64,000 bases of DNA from positions 558,001 through 622,000 of the forward strand of contig NZ_CP016076.1 in the NCBI RefSeq assembly GCF_001941625.1, read 5' to 3'. The position numbers were made by a program, and so were the translations under genes. The notes beneath the pieces were generated by a model that saw nothing but the letters and a program-made list of their open reading frames with translations, was not told where the DNA came from and did not search any database. Positions 28,802 to 37,989 of the stretch are shown piece by piece. The stretch comes from Actinoalloteichus fjordicus. GTDB lineage: Bacteria > Actinomycetota > Actinomycetes > Mycobacteriales > Pseudonocardiaceae. Positions within the stretch are counted from its first letter, which is position 1, and every line of letters begins with the position of its first letter.

Positions 28802-30166
28802 TGGCGTCCCGTTCGCCTCGGCATCTGGAATCCACGCGGTGGCGGTGAGACCGCCCACCTGCTCGGCGGTCAGCTTCAGCGTCCCGTCGTGGGCTTCGAC
28901 GATGGCTGCGATGAGGGTGAGGCCCAGCCCGTGGCCCTGCCTGCCGTTGCGGTCGGCGGACCGCCCCGCGCCCCGGAAGAAGGGCTCGGTGAGCAGCGCG
29001 AGCGTCTCGGGCGGCACGACCTCGCCGCTGTTCGACACCGTCAGCACGGCGCCACCCCGCTCGCGGGGGGCAGGCCCGCAGGTGACGGCGACCGAGCCGC
29101 CTCGGTGGTTGTGGCGCAGCGCGTTCTGCAGCAGGTTCATGGCGAGCTGCCGGAGCAGGACCGCGTCGCCGCACGCAGGCGCCTTCTCGACGTGCGTGGT
29201 GAGCGTGATGTCCACCTCGGCCGCCTCCTGACGAACCTCGGGCAGGGCCTCGGTCGCCACGTCGGCGAGGTCGACCGGTCCCGTCGACAGCGGGCCCCGG
29301 CCGATCTCGGACAGGTCGAGAAGCGCCTCCACCGTCTCGATGCTGCGTCGATTGGTGGCCTGCAGCCGGGCGATGAGCGTGGGGACGTCCTGGTCGTCGA
29401 GGCTGTCGGCGGCGACGTCGAGCATCGCCTTGCTGGTGGCCAGCGGGGTGCGCAACTCGTGCGAGGCGTCGGCGGCGAAGCGCTGGTGTGCCCGGAACGA
29501 CCGGTCCAGCCGTTCCAGCATGGTGTCGAAGGTGTCGGAGAGGTCCTTGAACTCGTCGTCCGGGCCGCGCAGTGCCACCCGGTGGTCGAGCGAGCCGGTC
29601 CCTGCGCGCTGCGCCGCCGCGTTGAGCTGCTGGAGCGGTCGCAGCATCCGACCCGCGACGAGCCAGCCGACCCACGCACCCACCACGCCGATGACCAGCA
29701 GGACGGCGATCGAGACCACGAAGAGCGTGTCGAGCACGTCATCGCGATCACGGAGGGTGAGTGGCGAGGATCTGGTCACGTCGACGATGGCGACCTCGGT
29801 CGAGTCATTCCAGGGTTGTGCGGACCCTGCCGCGTTCGGGTCCAACCCCGTGGGACCGGTGGGACCGGTGGGACCGCTGGGACCGCTGGCGGGATCATCG
29901 ACCCGCTGCGGCGTACTGATCGCGTAGGTCGGCACATACCGCATGAAGACGTTGATGAGCGTGACCATCGTCGCGCCGATGAACAGCAGCAGGCCGGTGT
30001 AGGTGAGGGTCAGCCTGGCTCGCACGGTGAGCCGGAATCGTCGGGAGGCCGAGTGCGTCGAGTCGGCTCCGCGACTCGGGTCAGGTGGTCTCCTCCGTCC
30101 CCTGCCCGGGTGCCGACTCGTCTTCGAACTCGGCTGGTCGTCCGCCGCCGCCGTCCGCTCACGCAC
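28796..30166 (-). CDS. Sensor histidine kinase
   Basis: Membrane sensor kinase, about 456 aa. A Pro/Arg-rich cytoplasmic leader is followed by helix one (LTYTGLLLFIGATMVTLINVF), an extracytoplasmic loop of about 85 residues with (Gly-Pro-Thr)n repeats, helix two (LFVVSIAVLLVIGVVGAWVG) and HAMP. The H-box is SHELRTPL with phosphoacceptor His236. The ATPase has the N-box NLLQNALRHN and the G-box GQGHGLGL. The start is uncertain: GTG 30166 overlaps the stop of the response regulator, while GTG 30199 would begin inside it. The partner regulator is immediately upstream on the same strand. The lipoprotein/ABC operon across the divergent promoter is the probable target. Confidence 0.93.
   Translation of the reverse strand: MRERTAAADDQPSSKTSRHPGRGRRRPPDPSRGADSTHSASRRFRLTVRARLTLTYTGLLLFIGATMVTLINVFMRYVPTYAISTPQRVDDPASGPSGPTGPTGPTGLDPNAAGSAQPWNDSTEVAIVDVTRSSPLTLRDRDDVLDTLFVVSIAVLLVIGVVGAWVGWLVAGRMLRPLQQLNAAAQRAGTGSLDHRVALRGPDDEFKDLSDTFDTMLERLDRSFRAHQRFAADASHELRTPLATSKAMLDVAADSLDDQDVPTLIARLQATNRRSIETVEALLDLSEIGRGPLSTGPVDLADVATEALPEVRQEAAEVDITLTTHVEKAPACGDAVLLRQLAMNLLQNALRHNHRGGSVAVTCGPAPRERGGAVLTVSNSGEVVPPETLALLTEPFFRGAGRSADRNGRQGHGLGLTLIAAIVEAHDGTLKLTAEQVGGLTATAWIPDAEANGTPG
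29851..29886 (-). repeat. 9-bp tandem repeat encoding Gly-Pro-Thr in kinase sensor loop
   Basis: Four consecutive 9-nt units (tgggaccgg or tgggaccgc) encode a collagen-like Gly-Pro-Thr/Ser series within the extracytoplasmic loop of the histidine kinase. The unit is in frame, so the loop length could vary between strains. Confidence 0.85.
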
Positions 30167-30833
30167 GGCGGGCCGGCTCCTCGACGCGGTAGCCGACACC
30201 GGACACGGTATGGATCACCCAGGGGGTGCCGAGTCGCTTGCGCAACGTGGAGATGGTGACCCGGATGGCGTTGGTGAACGGGTCCGCGTTGCGATCCCAG
30301 GCCTTCTCCAACAGCGTCTCCGCGCTGACCACGCCGCCCCGCGCCGACAGCAGGATCTCCAGGACGGCGAACTCCTTGCGACTCAGGCGTACCAGCCTGC
30401 CGTCCCGGTAGACCTCGCGGCGGAACGGGTCGAGCCGGACGCCCGCCAACTCCAGCATCGGCGGGTCCGCCCGGCCGGTCCGGCGGTTGAGCGACCGAAG
30501 CCGCGCTACGAGCTCGGGGAAGTCGAAGGGCTTGGCGAGGTAGTCGTCGGCACCGATCTCGAAGCCTGCGACCTTCTCGTGGAGCCTGCGGGCGGCCGTG
30601 AGCATGAGCACCCGGCAGTCCCAGTCCGAGCGGGCGATCCGGCGACAGACGTCGTCGCCATGGGTGCCGGGGATGTCCCGGTCGAGGACCACCACGTCGT
30701 AGTCGTCCACCTCGAGGGCGGCGAGGGCGCTGTCGCCGTCGTGCACGGTGTCCGAGGCGATCGCCTCTCTCCGCAGCCGGGTGGCGATGGCCTCGGCGAG
30801 GTACACCTCGTCCTCGACGATGAGCACGCGCAT
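30159..30833 (-). CDS. OmpR-family response regulator
   Basis: 224-aa two-component regulator. The receiver domain has the acidic pocket VEDE (Glu7-Asp8), phosphoacceptor Asp51 in VVVLDRDIPG, a Thr in MLTAA and Lys in LAKPF. The C-terminal winged helix (about residues 130-220) includes RLSRKEFAVLEILL and the recognition segment NAIRVTISTLRKRLG. ATG 30833 has AGGAG 7 nt upstream. It is transcribed with the histidine kinase and diverges from the lipoprotein-adaptor-ABC genes. Confidence 0.95.
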   Translation of the reverse strand: MRVLIVEDEVYLAEAIATRLRREAIASDTVHDGDSALAALEVDDYDVVVLDRDIPGTHGDDVCRRIARSDWDCRVLMLTAARRLHEKVAGFEIGADDYLAKPFDFPELVARLRSLNRRTGRADPPMLELAGVRLDPFRREVYRDGRLVRLSRKEFAVLEILLSARGGVVSAETLLEKAWDRNADPFTNAIRVTISTLRKRLGTPWVIHTVSGVGYRVEEPARRA

Positions 30834-30938
30834 CGGATCTCCTGTTCTCGTCGTCGAGGCGCGGCTGGCAGCTGCCGGTTCGCACTCGTGCCCGGTGGGC
30901 GGGCTCGGACCGAGTACAGCATCCGGCGTTTATGGAAA

Positions 30939-30953
30939 AGGTAAGCGCAGGTA
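30939..30953 (+). promoter_or_regulatory. Direct repeats in the divergent promoter region
   Basis: AGGTA at 30939-30943 and again at 30949-30953 have a 10-bp period, as for OmpR-type dimers. The position, 110 bp before the lipoprotein and 106 bp before the regulator start, allows control of both sides. Short repeats may be chance. Confidence 0.3.
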
Positions 30954-31060
30954 CAGACGATCTCACAACATGCGCGGCGCTGAACTGTGCACGTCGGCGA
31001 CACCACGGCAGGCGAGTGCCTGCCCACCCCTCGAGTGTCGCGACGTGAAGGAGTCTGAGG

Positions 31061-31594
31061 ATGCGCATCAAGAACCGGTGGACGACCAGGAGCGCCCTGC
31101 TCGCCCTCCCACTAGCCGTCCTGCTGCTGGGGGCCTGCGGCGGCACGGCGGAGGAGGACGACGCGGCGTCCTCGGGGTCTTCCGAGTCCTCCTCGGGGCC
31201 CACGGGCGGCGACTCCGAGGCCGCGACGGACGAGGACTTCATGGAATGGCAGCTCAGCCACGCGAGCTGCATGCGGGACAACGGCATCGACATGCCCGAC
31301 CCCGAGGGGGACGCCGGGTCGCTCAGCATCGAACTCGAGTCCGTGGACACCGACGCCTGGATGGCGGCCAGCGAGATCTGCCGGGAGGAACTCGGCGACC
31401 CGCCGATGGTCGACGACGGCCGGACGCCGGAGGAGCGTCTCGAGCAGCAGCTCGAGACGGCCGCATGCCTGCGCGAGAACGGATTCGACATCGCCGACCC
31501 GCAGCCGGACACCGCGATGGAGATTCCCGCCGACGCGCCGGACGAGGTGCTGAGCGAGTGCGGCATCGGCATGTCCACCGGCGCAGGCTCCTGA
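31061..31594 (+). CDS. Lipoprotein with two Cys/NG-DP modules
   Basis: Secreted lipoprotein of 177 aa: a basic start, hydrophobic core and lipobox LLGAC with lipidated Cys26. A Ser/Asp/Glu-rich linker (residues 30-58) follows. Two similar modules come next, the first with Cys70 in SCMRDNG-x3-PDP and a partner Cys107, the second with Cys136 in ACLRENG-x3-ADP and a partner near residue 168. The pairing suggests two disulfide-stabilised repeats. ATG 31061 follows GAAGGAG. It is first of four genes running to the ABC permease and is divergent from the two-component genes. It might sense or bind the ligand exported by the pump; that is inference. Confidence 0.85.
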   Translation: MRIKNRWTTRSALLALPLAVLLLGACGGTAEEDDAASSGSSESSSGPTGGDSEAATDEDFMEWQLSHASCMRDNGIDMPDPEGDAGSLSIELESVDTDAWMAASEICREELGDPPMVDDGRTPEERLEQQLETAACLRENGFDIADPQPDTAMEIPADAPDEVLSECGIGMSTGAGS

Positions 31595-31608
31595 CGCGGG
31601 CGGCGGGC

Positions 31609-32889
31609 ATGAACGACGAGCAGAACGACGAGCCGCGCGGGCCGGGCGAGTCGCCGGGCAGGGCGGACTCCACCGAGGTGCGCCCGGACGAGCCGCGCCG
31701 AGACGACCTCGGCTCGGGGAGCCCGCCTGCCACGGAACCGTCGACGAAGGACCGGCCTGCGAGGCGGTCGCGTCGTACCCGAGCCGCTGCGGAACCGGCG
31801 GACACGCGAGCCGGTCGGCGGCCACGGCGTCGGATCGTCGTCGGGGCGCTCGCGCTGCTCCTCGTCGCGGGCGGTGCGGGCGGTGTGTACGCCTTCGACC
31901 GTGCCCAGGCGGCCGGGGACGACGCCGACGCCGCACCGCCGCGCGCCGACGTCGTCACCGAGACGATCGTGCGCGGCGATCTGACGGGGAGCACCCGCGC
32001 GCAGGGCAGCCTGGAGCACTCCGGCGGCAGCGGCATCAGCGCCGCGACGGCGGGGACGGTCACCGAGCTGCCCGATCCCGGGCAGCAGCTGGGGCTCGGC
32101 GACGTCGCGTTCCGCGTCGACAACCAGCCGATCCTCCTGCTGCACGGGCGGCTGCCCGCCTGGCGCCCGTTCGCCTACGGCATGGACGACGGGCCGGACG
32201 TGCGGCAGCTGGAGGAGAGCCTGGCCGCGCTGGGCCACTTCGACGGCGAGCCCGACGACACCTTCGGCTGGCCGACGGCCTCGGCGATTCAGGCCTGGCA
32301 GGGCGAGAACGGACTGCGGAAGACGGGGGAGATCGAGCTGGGTCGGATCGTCTTCACCTCGGGTGACGTCCGGGTCGGCTCTCTCGGCGTTGCCGTGGGC
32401 GACCAGGTGGGGCCCGGCGTCGAGGTCCTCGGGGTCACCGGACTGGACAAGATCGTCAAGATCGACCTGGAACTGCGGCATCAGGCGCTCGCGGTTCCCG
32501 ACAAGCCGGTGACCGTGAGCCTGCCCGGTGGCGAGGACGTGTCCGGCTACGTCACCTCGGTGGGGGTTCCCACCGAGACCGAGGGGCCGACGGGGACTGC
32601 CGTGCGCCTGCCCGTGACGGTCACCCTGGACGACGCCGAGGCTGCGGCCGATCTGCAACAGGCGAGCGTGACCGTGGAGTTCGCGAGCGAGACCCGCGAG
32701 GACGTGATCCACGTCCCGGTCGCCGCGCTGCTCGCGCAGCCCGGTGGCGGCTTCGGGGTGGAGGTCCGGGAGGCGGACGGCACGATCGACCTGATCACCG
32801 TCGAGACCGGCATGTTCGTCGACGGTCGTGTCGAGATCTCCGGCGACGGGCTGGCCGAAGGCCAGGAAGTCGTGGTGCCTTCGCTGTGA
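31609..32889 (+). CDS. Efflux adaptor (HlyD/MacA-like) with peptidoglycan-binding domain
   Basis: Membrane-anchored adaptor of 426 aa. After a hydrophilic, charged N-terminus, one membrane helix lies at about residues 74-96. The exported part begins with a barrel-sandwich-like segment, then a peptidoglycan-binding-1 type domain at about 196-245 ([37 protein letters not shown]), then beta-rich domains to the end. ATG 31609 lies 14 nt after the lipoprotein stop; the frame is open further upstream but overlaps that gene. The stop overlaps the ATPase start. Actinobacterial MacAB-like exporters use such adaptors, probably to couple the permease to the cell wall. Confidence 0.85.
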   Translation: MNDEQNDEPRGPGESPGRADSTEVRPDEPRRDDLGSGSPPATEPSTKDRPARRSRRTRAAAEPADTRAGRRPRRRIVVGALALLLVAGGAGGVYAFDRAQAAGDDADAAPPRADVVTETIVRGDLTGSTRAQGSLEHSGGSGISAATAGTVTELPDPGQQLGLGDVAFRVDNQPILLLHGRLPAWRPFAYGMDDGPDVRQLEESLAALGHFDGEPDDTFGWPTASAIQAWQGENGLRKTGEIELGRIVFTSGDVRVGSLGVAVGDQVGPGVEVLGVTGLDKIVKIDLELRHQALAVPDKPVTVSLPGGEDVSGYVTSVGVPTETEGPTGTAVRLPVTVTLDDAEAAADLQQASVTVEFASETREDVIHVPVAALLAQPGGGFGVEVREADGTIDLITVETGMFVDGRVEISGDGLAEGQEVVVPSL

Positions 32890-33584
32890 ACTCGATCATC
32901 GAACTGCGCGGGGTCTCCCGCGACTACGGACGCCCGGCGGTCCGAGCACTGAAGGAGGTGTCTCTACGCATCGACCGGGGGGAGCTCACCGCCATCCTCG
33001 GCCCCAGCGGCTCGGGGAAGTCGACCATGCTCAATCTGATCGGCACGCTCGATCGGCCCAGCCAGGGCACGGCCGTCATCGACGGACAGGACGTCGCACG
33101 GTTGTCGGACTCCGCCCTCTCGGCCCTGCGTGCCCACCGGATCGGCTTCGTCTTCCAGCAGTTCCACCTCGCCGACGGCGTCACCGCGATCGACAACGTC
33201 GCCGACGGGCTGCTCTACACCGGAGTGCCTCGGCGGGTGCGGCGGCGGCGCGCGCTCGAGGCACTGCACCGAGTGGGCCTCGGCCACCGCGCCGACCACC
33301 GTCCGAACCAGCTCTCCGGCGGTGAGCGGCAGCGGGTGGCCGTCGCCAGGGCCGTCGTCGGCGACCCGCCGCTGCTGCTGGCCGACGAGCCGACCGGCAA
33401 TCTCGACACGACATCGGGCGCCACGGTGGTCCAGCTCCTGCGCGACCTCAACGCCGCAGGCACCACGGTGGTCGTGATCACCCACGACGTCGAACTGGCC
33501 GCGATGCTGCCTCGTCGCATCAGCCTTCGTGACGGTGAACTCGTCGACGATTCGGCTGCCATGCCGATCGGGCCGACGTCATGA
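32886..33584 (+). CDS. ABC transporter ATP-binding protein, MacB/LolD type
   Basis: ATPase subunit of 232 aa with Walker [10 protein letters not shown] (about residues 39-47), Q-loop at VFQQFHLA, signature [14 protein letters not shown], Walker [13 protein letters not shown] and the switch His in VITHD. GTG 32886 overlaps the adaptor stop (GTGA). It belongs to the mechanotransmission subclass that works with FtsX-fold permeases rather than classic importers. Confidence 0.95.
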   Translation: MNSIIELRGVSRDYGRPAVRALKEVSLRIDRGELTAILGPSGSGKSTMLNLIGTLDRPSQGTAVIDGQDVARLSDSALSALRAHRIGFVFQQFHLADGVTAIDNVADGLLYTGVPRRVRRRRALEALHRVGLGHRADHRPNQLSGGERQRVAVARAVVGDPPLLLADEPTGNLDTTSGATVVQLLRDLNAAGTTVVVITHDVELAAMLPRRISLRDGELVDDSAAMPIGPTS

Positions 33585-34774
33585 CCGCGCGGTGGGGACG
33601 ATCGCGGCTACGGGGCGGCGACGTGTTCCGGCTCGGCACGAGCGGAGTGCGGTCCAGGCCTGCTCGGGCGATCCTGTCCGCGCTCGGGATCGCGATCGGC
33701 ATCGCGGCGATGATCGCGGTGGTCGGCATCTCGACCTCCAGCCAGGCCCGGCTGGACGCGCAGTTGGCGGCGCTCGGTACGAACCTGCTGACCGTCACGC
33801 CGAACACGCAGGGGTTCAACCGGGATGCGACCCTGCCCGCCGAGGCCGTCGAGATGGTCAGCCGGATCGAGGGGGTCGACCAGGTCGGCTCGGTGGCCGC
33901 GATCGAGGACGTCAACGTCTATCGCAATCACCTGGTCGACCCGGCGGCCACCGGCGGCATGATCGTGAACGCGGCGCACCCGAGCCTGCTGGAGGTGACG
34001 GGCGCCGAGATAGCCGCCGGTACCTGGCTGAACGAGGCGACCGGCGAGTTCTCTGCCGTCGTCCTCGGTGCGACCGCCGCCGAGCGGCTCGGGATCGTCG
34101 AGCCCGGCAGCCAGGTCTGGCTGGGCGGGCATTATTTCACCGTCATCGGCATCCTCGCGCCGGTCGAGCTCGCCCCCGAGCTCGACACGGCGGCGCTGAT
34201 CGGGGAAGCGGTCGCCACCGAGCTCTTCGACTTCGACGGCAGCCCGACGACCGTGTACGAGCGGTCCGTCGATCACGGCGTCGAGGCGGTTCGTGAGCTG
34301 CTGCCCGCGACGGTGAATCCGGCCGCGCCGGAGGACGTGGCCGTGAGCAGGCCGTCCGACGCCCTCGCCGCTCGCGATGCGGCGGACCAGGCTTTCACCG
34401 GCCTGCTCGTCGGCCTCGGCTCGGTGGCGCTGCTGGTCGGCGGCATCGGGGTCGCCAACACCATGATCATCTCGGTGTTGGAGCGACGGCGGGAGATCGG
34501 ACTCCGGCGGGCGCTCGGGGCGACTCGTGGACACATCCGAGCCCAGTTCCTGACCGAGGCGCTCGTCCTGTCGGCGCTCGGGGGCCTGGCAGGGGTCGTC
34601 ATCGGAGTCGGGGTGACCACGGCGTTCGCGGTGTCGCAGGGGTGGCCGATGGTCGTCCCGGTGGAGGTGCTCGCGGCCGGTGTCGCGGCGACGGTGCTGC
34701 TGGGCGGACTGGCCGGTCTGTATCCGGCGGTGCGCGCGGCGCGCACGCCGCCGACGACGGCGCTGAGCGGTTAG
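33581..34774 (+). CDS. ABC transporter permease, MacB/FtsX fold
   Basis: Permease of 397 aa. Helix one (residues 25-50) is followed by an extracytoplasmic MacB-type core domain of about 220 residues, then three helices near the C-terminus. These include the [28 protein letters not shown] region, typical of FtsX-fold exporters. ATG 33581 overlaps the ATPase stop. Together with the lipoprotein and adaptor it forms an exporter, probably for a peptide, lipid or antibiotic, controlled by the divergent two-component system. A 7-bp hairpin follows the stop. Confidence 0.93.
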   Translation: MTARWGRSRLRGGDVFRLGTSGVRSRPARAILSALGIAIGIAAMIAVVGISTSSQARLDAQLAALGTNLLTVTPNTQGFNRDATLPAEAVEMVSRIEGVDQVGSVAAIEDVNVYRNHLVDPAATGGMIVNAAHPSLLEVTGAEIAAGTWLNEATGEFSAVVLGATAAERLGIVEPGSQVWLGGHYFTVIGILAPVELAPELDTAALIGEAVATELFDFDGSPTTVYERSVDHGVEAVRELLPATVNPAAPEDVAVSRPSDALAARDAADQAFTGLLVGLGSVALLVGGIGVANTMIISVLERRREIGLRRALGATRGHIRAQFLTEALVLSALGGLAGVVIGVGVTTAFAVSQGWPMVVPVEVLAAGVAATVLLGGLAGLYPAVRAARTPPTTALSG

Positions 34775-34776
34775 AC

Positions 34777-34793
34777 CCGCCGATCTTCGGCGG
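34777..34793 (+). terminator. Hairpin after ABC permease
   Basis: CCGCCGA / TCGGCGG form a perfect 7-bp stem with a TCT loop, starting 3 nt after the stop. It plausibly ends the exporter operon. Confidence 0.6.
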
Positions 34794-35377
34794 CCCGGCT
34801 CGGCGGCTTCGGCCCGGCGGGCCGCCGGATCGGTGTTCGGACCCGGGGGAGGTCGGGGGCCCGGGAACGGGGCCGGGAGCGGAGGTACTCGTGCCGTCGG
34901 CACGGCGGCCTTCCGGTCCCGGCCCCGGTCGGGTTCCGCCTGCTGTCGCCATCTCGGGCGCGGGAGCCGGGTACTTCGGCGGGTGTTCGGGGTGGTAGGC
35001 CTGCTTGTCGTCGTGGCCGGGCCGCCGTGCCTGCCGTCGGACGACCTGCGGCATCGTCCCGCCGAATCTGCGGTTCGTGGGCCGGGCGACCGAGGCGAGC
35101 CGCCGCGCGGTGACGGCGATGTCGAGTTGCGGCACGGGTTCGAGCTGCGCAGGCGGTTCCTGACGGCCGACGAGATCGGAGCCGTGCGGCGTCGAGGCCG
35201 GGGCGGTGCTGGTGTGCCTGCCGAGCGGGCAGCGGCCGCCGGGCGGCCGGGGGCGGCATCGATGTGATCGCGGCCTGCGAAGGACGTCGACGGCGAGCGG
35301 GCCGCCGGGGCGGAATCGGCCCGATCCGGTCAGGCCGGGCCCCGACCGGGTGGCGGCGGGCCCGGCGATGCGGCCGG
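34794..35377. other. No gene seen
   Basis: About 580 nt of very GC-rich sequence. Open frames on both strands are Gly/Arg/Pro-rich without a ribosome binding site or recognisable domain, so I treat them as chance frames. It separates the exporter operon from a minus-strand small gene. Confidence 0.5.
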
Positions 35378-35674
35378 TCAGTCCGTCACGAGCGCGAACT
35401 CCTCGATCAGGCGGTTCTCGTGATGTACGGCGACGCGGTTGGATCGGGTCCAACTCTGTTCGATCGACACGTTGACGGCACTCTCGTCGGATAACCGGGC
35501 GTCGAACTCGGTGATCAGCCGGGCGGACTTGGTCTTCACCAGCTCGCGCCCGTTCAGCAGCACGCTGAACCGGGAGACGAGACTGCCGTCCACGATGGCC
35601 ACGGCGACGAGGTCGTCGCCGATCTGGATCTGTCGCCTGCGTCGAAACGTGTCCACTGCGAACCTCGATGTCAT
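35378..35674 (-). CDS. Small hypothetical protein
   Basis: 98 aa, not recognised. It is soluble, with alternating hydrophobic/charged pattern suggesting beta strands (IQIGDDLVAVAIVDG; RFSVLLNGRELVKTK; VSIEQSW; RVAVHHENRLIEEF) and a basic start with RRRR at residues 10-13. ATG 35674 has GAGAGG 11 nt upstream and is preferred to longer frames. Codon use is like its neighbours. It is divergent from the metallo-hydrolase gene, with a 206-nt promoter gap. Confidence 0.6.
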   Translation of the reverse strand: MTSRFAVDTFRRRRQIQIGDDLVAVAIVDGSLVSRFSVLLNGRELVKTKSARLITEFDARLSDESAVNVSIEQSWTRSNRVAVHHENRLIEEFALVTD

Positions 35675-35880
35675 CGTGCGGTGACCTCTCGATCCTTTAC
35701 CTGCGATTCTCCCATCGGTCCCCGTCAACTCGGACCGTGCCGGTCACGACTCGGTGATGTCCACGATCTCCCCGGCCGCACCACGTCGTCGGTCCGGCAC
35801 GTCCGGTCACGGCGTGCCTCGGCTGTGCCCTGGGGGAAACCGGACGGCCGAGCCGCCGGGAGGCCGCTAGCGTCGGAGCA

Positions 35881-36588
35881 ATGAAGGTCGTGGAACTGCT
35901 GCCTTGCCTGCATGTGCTCGTCTTCGACCACGGACAGGCCTACCTGTGGAGCGACCCGGACTCGCTGACCTTGATCGACACCGGTCACGCGGGCTCCGGC
36001 GCCGACATCGCCTCGGCGATTCGCGACCTCGGCAGGCGGAGCGAAGAACTGGACCGCGTCATCCTGACCCACTGGCACCCCGACCACACCGGCTCGGCGG
36101 CCGAGATCGCAGCCTGGCACGACGGGGTCACGATCCTGGCGCACGGTGCCGATGCTCCGGTGATCCGGGGTGAGCAGGCCGGACCGCCGCCGGACCTGCT
36201 GGACTGGGAACGTCCGTTGTACGACCGGGTCGAAGCCGCCGTCCCCGCCGCACCTCTCGCGCGGGTCGATCAGGAACTCGCCGACGGAGAGCTGCTCGAC
36301 TTCGCGGGCGGCGCGGCGGTGATCGCCGTCCCCGGCCACACCGAGGGCAGCATCGCGATCCATCTGCCCGTGCACCGCGTGCTGTTCACCGGCGACACGG
36401 TGGCGAACGTGAACGGGCAGACGATGCTCGGCGTGTTCAACGTCGACCGAGCGCGTGCCGTCGACTCGTTGCACACGCTGGCCGCCCTCGACGCCGACCT
36501 GGTCCTCGTCGGCCACGGCGACCCGATCACCAGCGGCGGAGCGGCCCGGCTTCGGACGGCGGCGGCCGAGGCGACGGCCGAGGGCTGA
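35881..36588 (+). CDS. MBL-fold metallo-hydrolase
   Basis: 235-aa metallo-beta-lactamase-fold protein. The dinuclear site motif is THWHPDHTG (HxHxDH, about residues 62-68). A further His in VPGHTEGS, Asp in FTGDTV and a terminal His in VGHGDP complete the ligand set. It has no signal peptide, so it is cytoplasmic. The family includes glyoxalase II-like and lactonase-like enzymes; the substrate cannot be read. Start ATG 35881. It faces the kinase gene, with a 274-nt gap holding only Gly/Arg-like repeats. Confidence 0.88.
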   Translation: MKVVELLPCLHVLVFDHGQAYLWSDPDSLTLIDTGHAGSGADIASAIRDLGRRSEELDRVILTHWHPDHTGSAAEIAAWHDGVTILAHGADAPVIRGEQAGPPPDLLDWERPLYDRVEAAVPAAPLARVDQELADGELLDFAGGAAVIAVPGHTEGSIAIHLPVHRVLFTGDTVANVNGQTMLGVFNVDRARAVDSLHTLAALDADLVLVGHGDPITSGGAARLRTAAAEATAEG

Positions 36589-36862
36589 CTCGGCGCGAGA
36601 CGCGAGGGCGTGCGGCCGCGAGGGTGCGAGGCGTGCGTCGCGAGGCCCGCCAGAACCACGGCGACTACGACGACGGTGTCCTGCGTCCCGAGCCGGCAGC
36701 GGGACGCCGAGGCTGACGGTGCACCAGACGGGATGACGACGTCCCTTCCGCCTGACCGGACCTCGCCCATGAGCAGCCTTCGCCCGCGACGTTGTTCCGC
36801 CCTGACCGGATGGCCCGCCCCTCCGCGATATTGCGCGCTGGACGGGCCGGGCGGGCGCCAGA

Positions 36863-37768
36863 TCACACCCGCGGGTCGGCCAGGACTTCGCCCAGCGCTC
36901 GGGCGTACATCCGTCCGGGACTGGGCGCCGATGGTGGACGGAGGAAACCGGGCAGCATCGGGGGACTCGCCGCGAACGGTGCCAGCCTCGCGTACAGGGC
37001 GTTCGCATCGGCAGGCCGGTCCTCGGGCTGCTTCTCCAGCAGATCCAGCACGATCCGGTTCAGCTCGGCGGGCACTCCCGGCACCGGCGGCGGAGTCTCC
37101 TTCACCTGCCGCTCGAACACCGCGTATGCGGTAGGACCGGTGAAGAGCTGCCTGCCCGTGAGCATCTCGTGCAGCACGCACCCCAGGGCGTAGAGGTCGC
37201 TGTGCCCTCCGGCGACGCCCCGCTGGATCTGCTCCGGCGCCATGTAGGCGGGGGTGCCGAGCAGCTGCCCGGCCCTGGTGAATCGTGCCGCATCGGACTC
37301 CCGAAGCATCGCGAGTCCGAAATCGAGGACCGTCACGCTCCCATCTGGGCAGAGCATCAGGTTCGTCGGCTTGAGATCGCGATGACAGATCGACAGCAGA
37401 TGTGCCGCCGAGAGCACCGCGCAGGCTTGAGCGCCGATCGAGGCGGCCCACGCGACCGGCAGCGGACCGTGCTCGGCGACCAGATCCGCGATCGTGACAC
37501 CGTCGATGAACTGCATGACCTGGAAGAGTCGCTGGTCGAACATGCCGAAGTCGAAGAGGATCGGCGCGCCCGCGTGCTCCAGGCGCGCCAGGATGCGTGC
37601 CTCTCGGATGAAGCGCTGTTCCGACTCCTCGTCCGGTCCTCCGGGCAGATACAGGAACTTCACGGCGACTCGGCGGTCGAGGTGTCGATCATGAGCGCCG
37701 TATACGGCGCCCATGCCACCTCGGCCGAGCGGAAGCTCCTCCAGCTCATATCGGTCGGCGACGAGCAT
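36863..37768 (-). CDS. Soluble Ser/Thr protein kinase
   Basis: 301-aa Hanks-type kinase. It has the Gly-loop GRGGMG (residues 15-20), catalytic Lys37, HRDLKPTN with Asp131, DFG at 149-151 and the APEQ segment after a TP-containing activation loop. The kinase fold ends near residue 265 and a short Pro-rich tail follows. There is no transmembrane helix or PASTA domain, unlike PknB-type sensors. ATG 37768 is preferred to 37780 because GGGAGG lies 4 nt before it. It is downstream of the DNA methylase gene on the same strand (221-nt gap), and a PP2C phosphatase lies beyond. This suggests a phospho-regulated module. Confidence 0.9.
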   Translation of the reverse strand: MLVADRYELEELPLGRGGMGAVYGAHDRHLDRRVAVKFLYLPGGPDEESEQRFIREARILARLEHAGAPILFDFGMFDQRLFQVMQFIDGVTIADLVAEHGPLPVAWAASIGAQACAVLSAAHLLSICHRDLKPTNLMLCPDGSVTVLDFGLAMLRESDAARFTRAGQLLGTPAYMAPEQIQRGVAGGHSDLYALGCVLHEMLTGRQLFTGPTAYAVFERQVKETPPPVPGVPAELNRIVLDLLEKQPEDRPADANALYARLAPFAASPPMLPGFLRPPSAPSPGRMYARALGEVLADPRV

Positions 37769-37989
37769 GCGCCCTCCCATGAACCGCGCGATCCGACACC
37801 GTCACCATCTGCGCACGCCTCGAAAGCCTGGAGAGCCTGTCGTCGATCCCTGCTTTCGGAGTTGCGCGGGGCAGGCGCGGCGATCTGCGGCGTTGTCGTC
37901 GGTCACCATGGCTCCCTCCTGTCGCCTGGCAGCTCAGCCACGCCGATCCCCGCTCACGACTTCAGAGGGACCACAGACAGACTCTGACA

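Noticed and set aside
30010-32712. 900-codon minus-strand frame across regulator, lipoprotein and adaptor
   Set aside because: It overlaps three supported genes and a divergent promoter; composition is that of a shadow.
34833-35267. 144-codon plus-strand frame after the ABC permease
   Set aside because: Gly/Arg/Pro-rich without ribosome binding site or domain; treated as chance.
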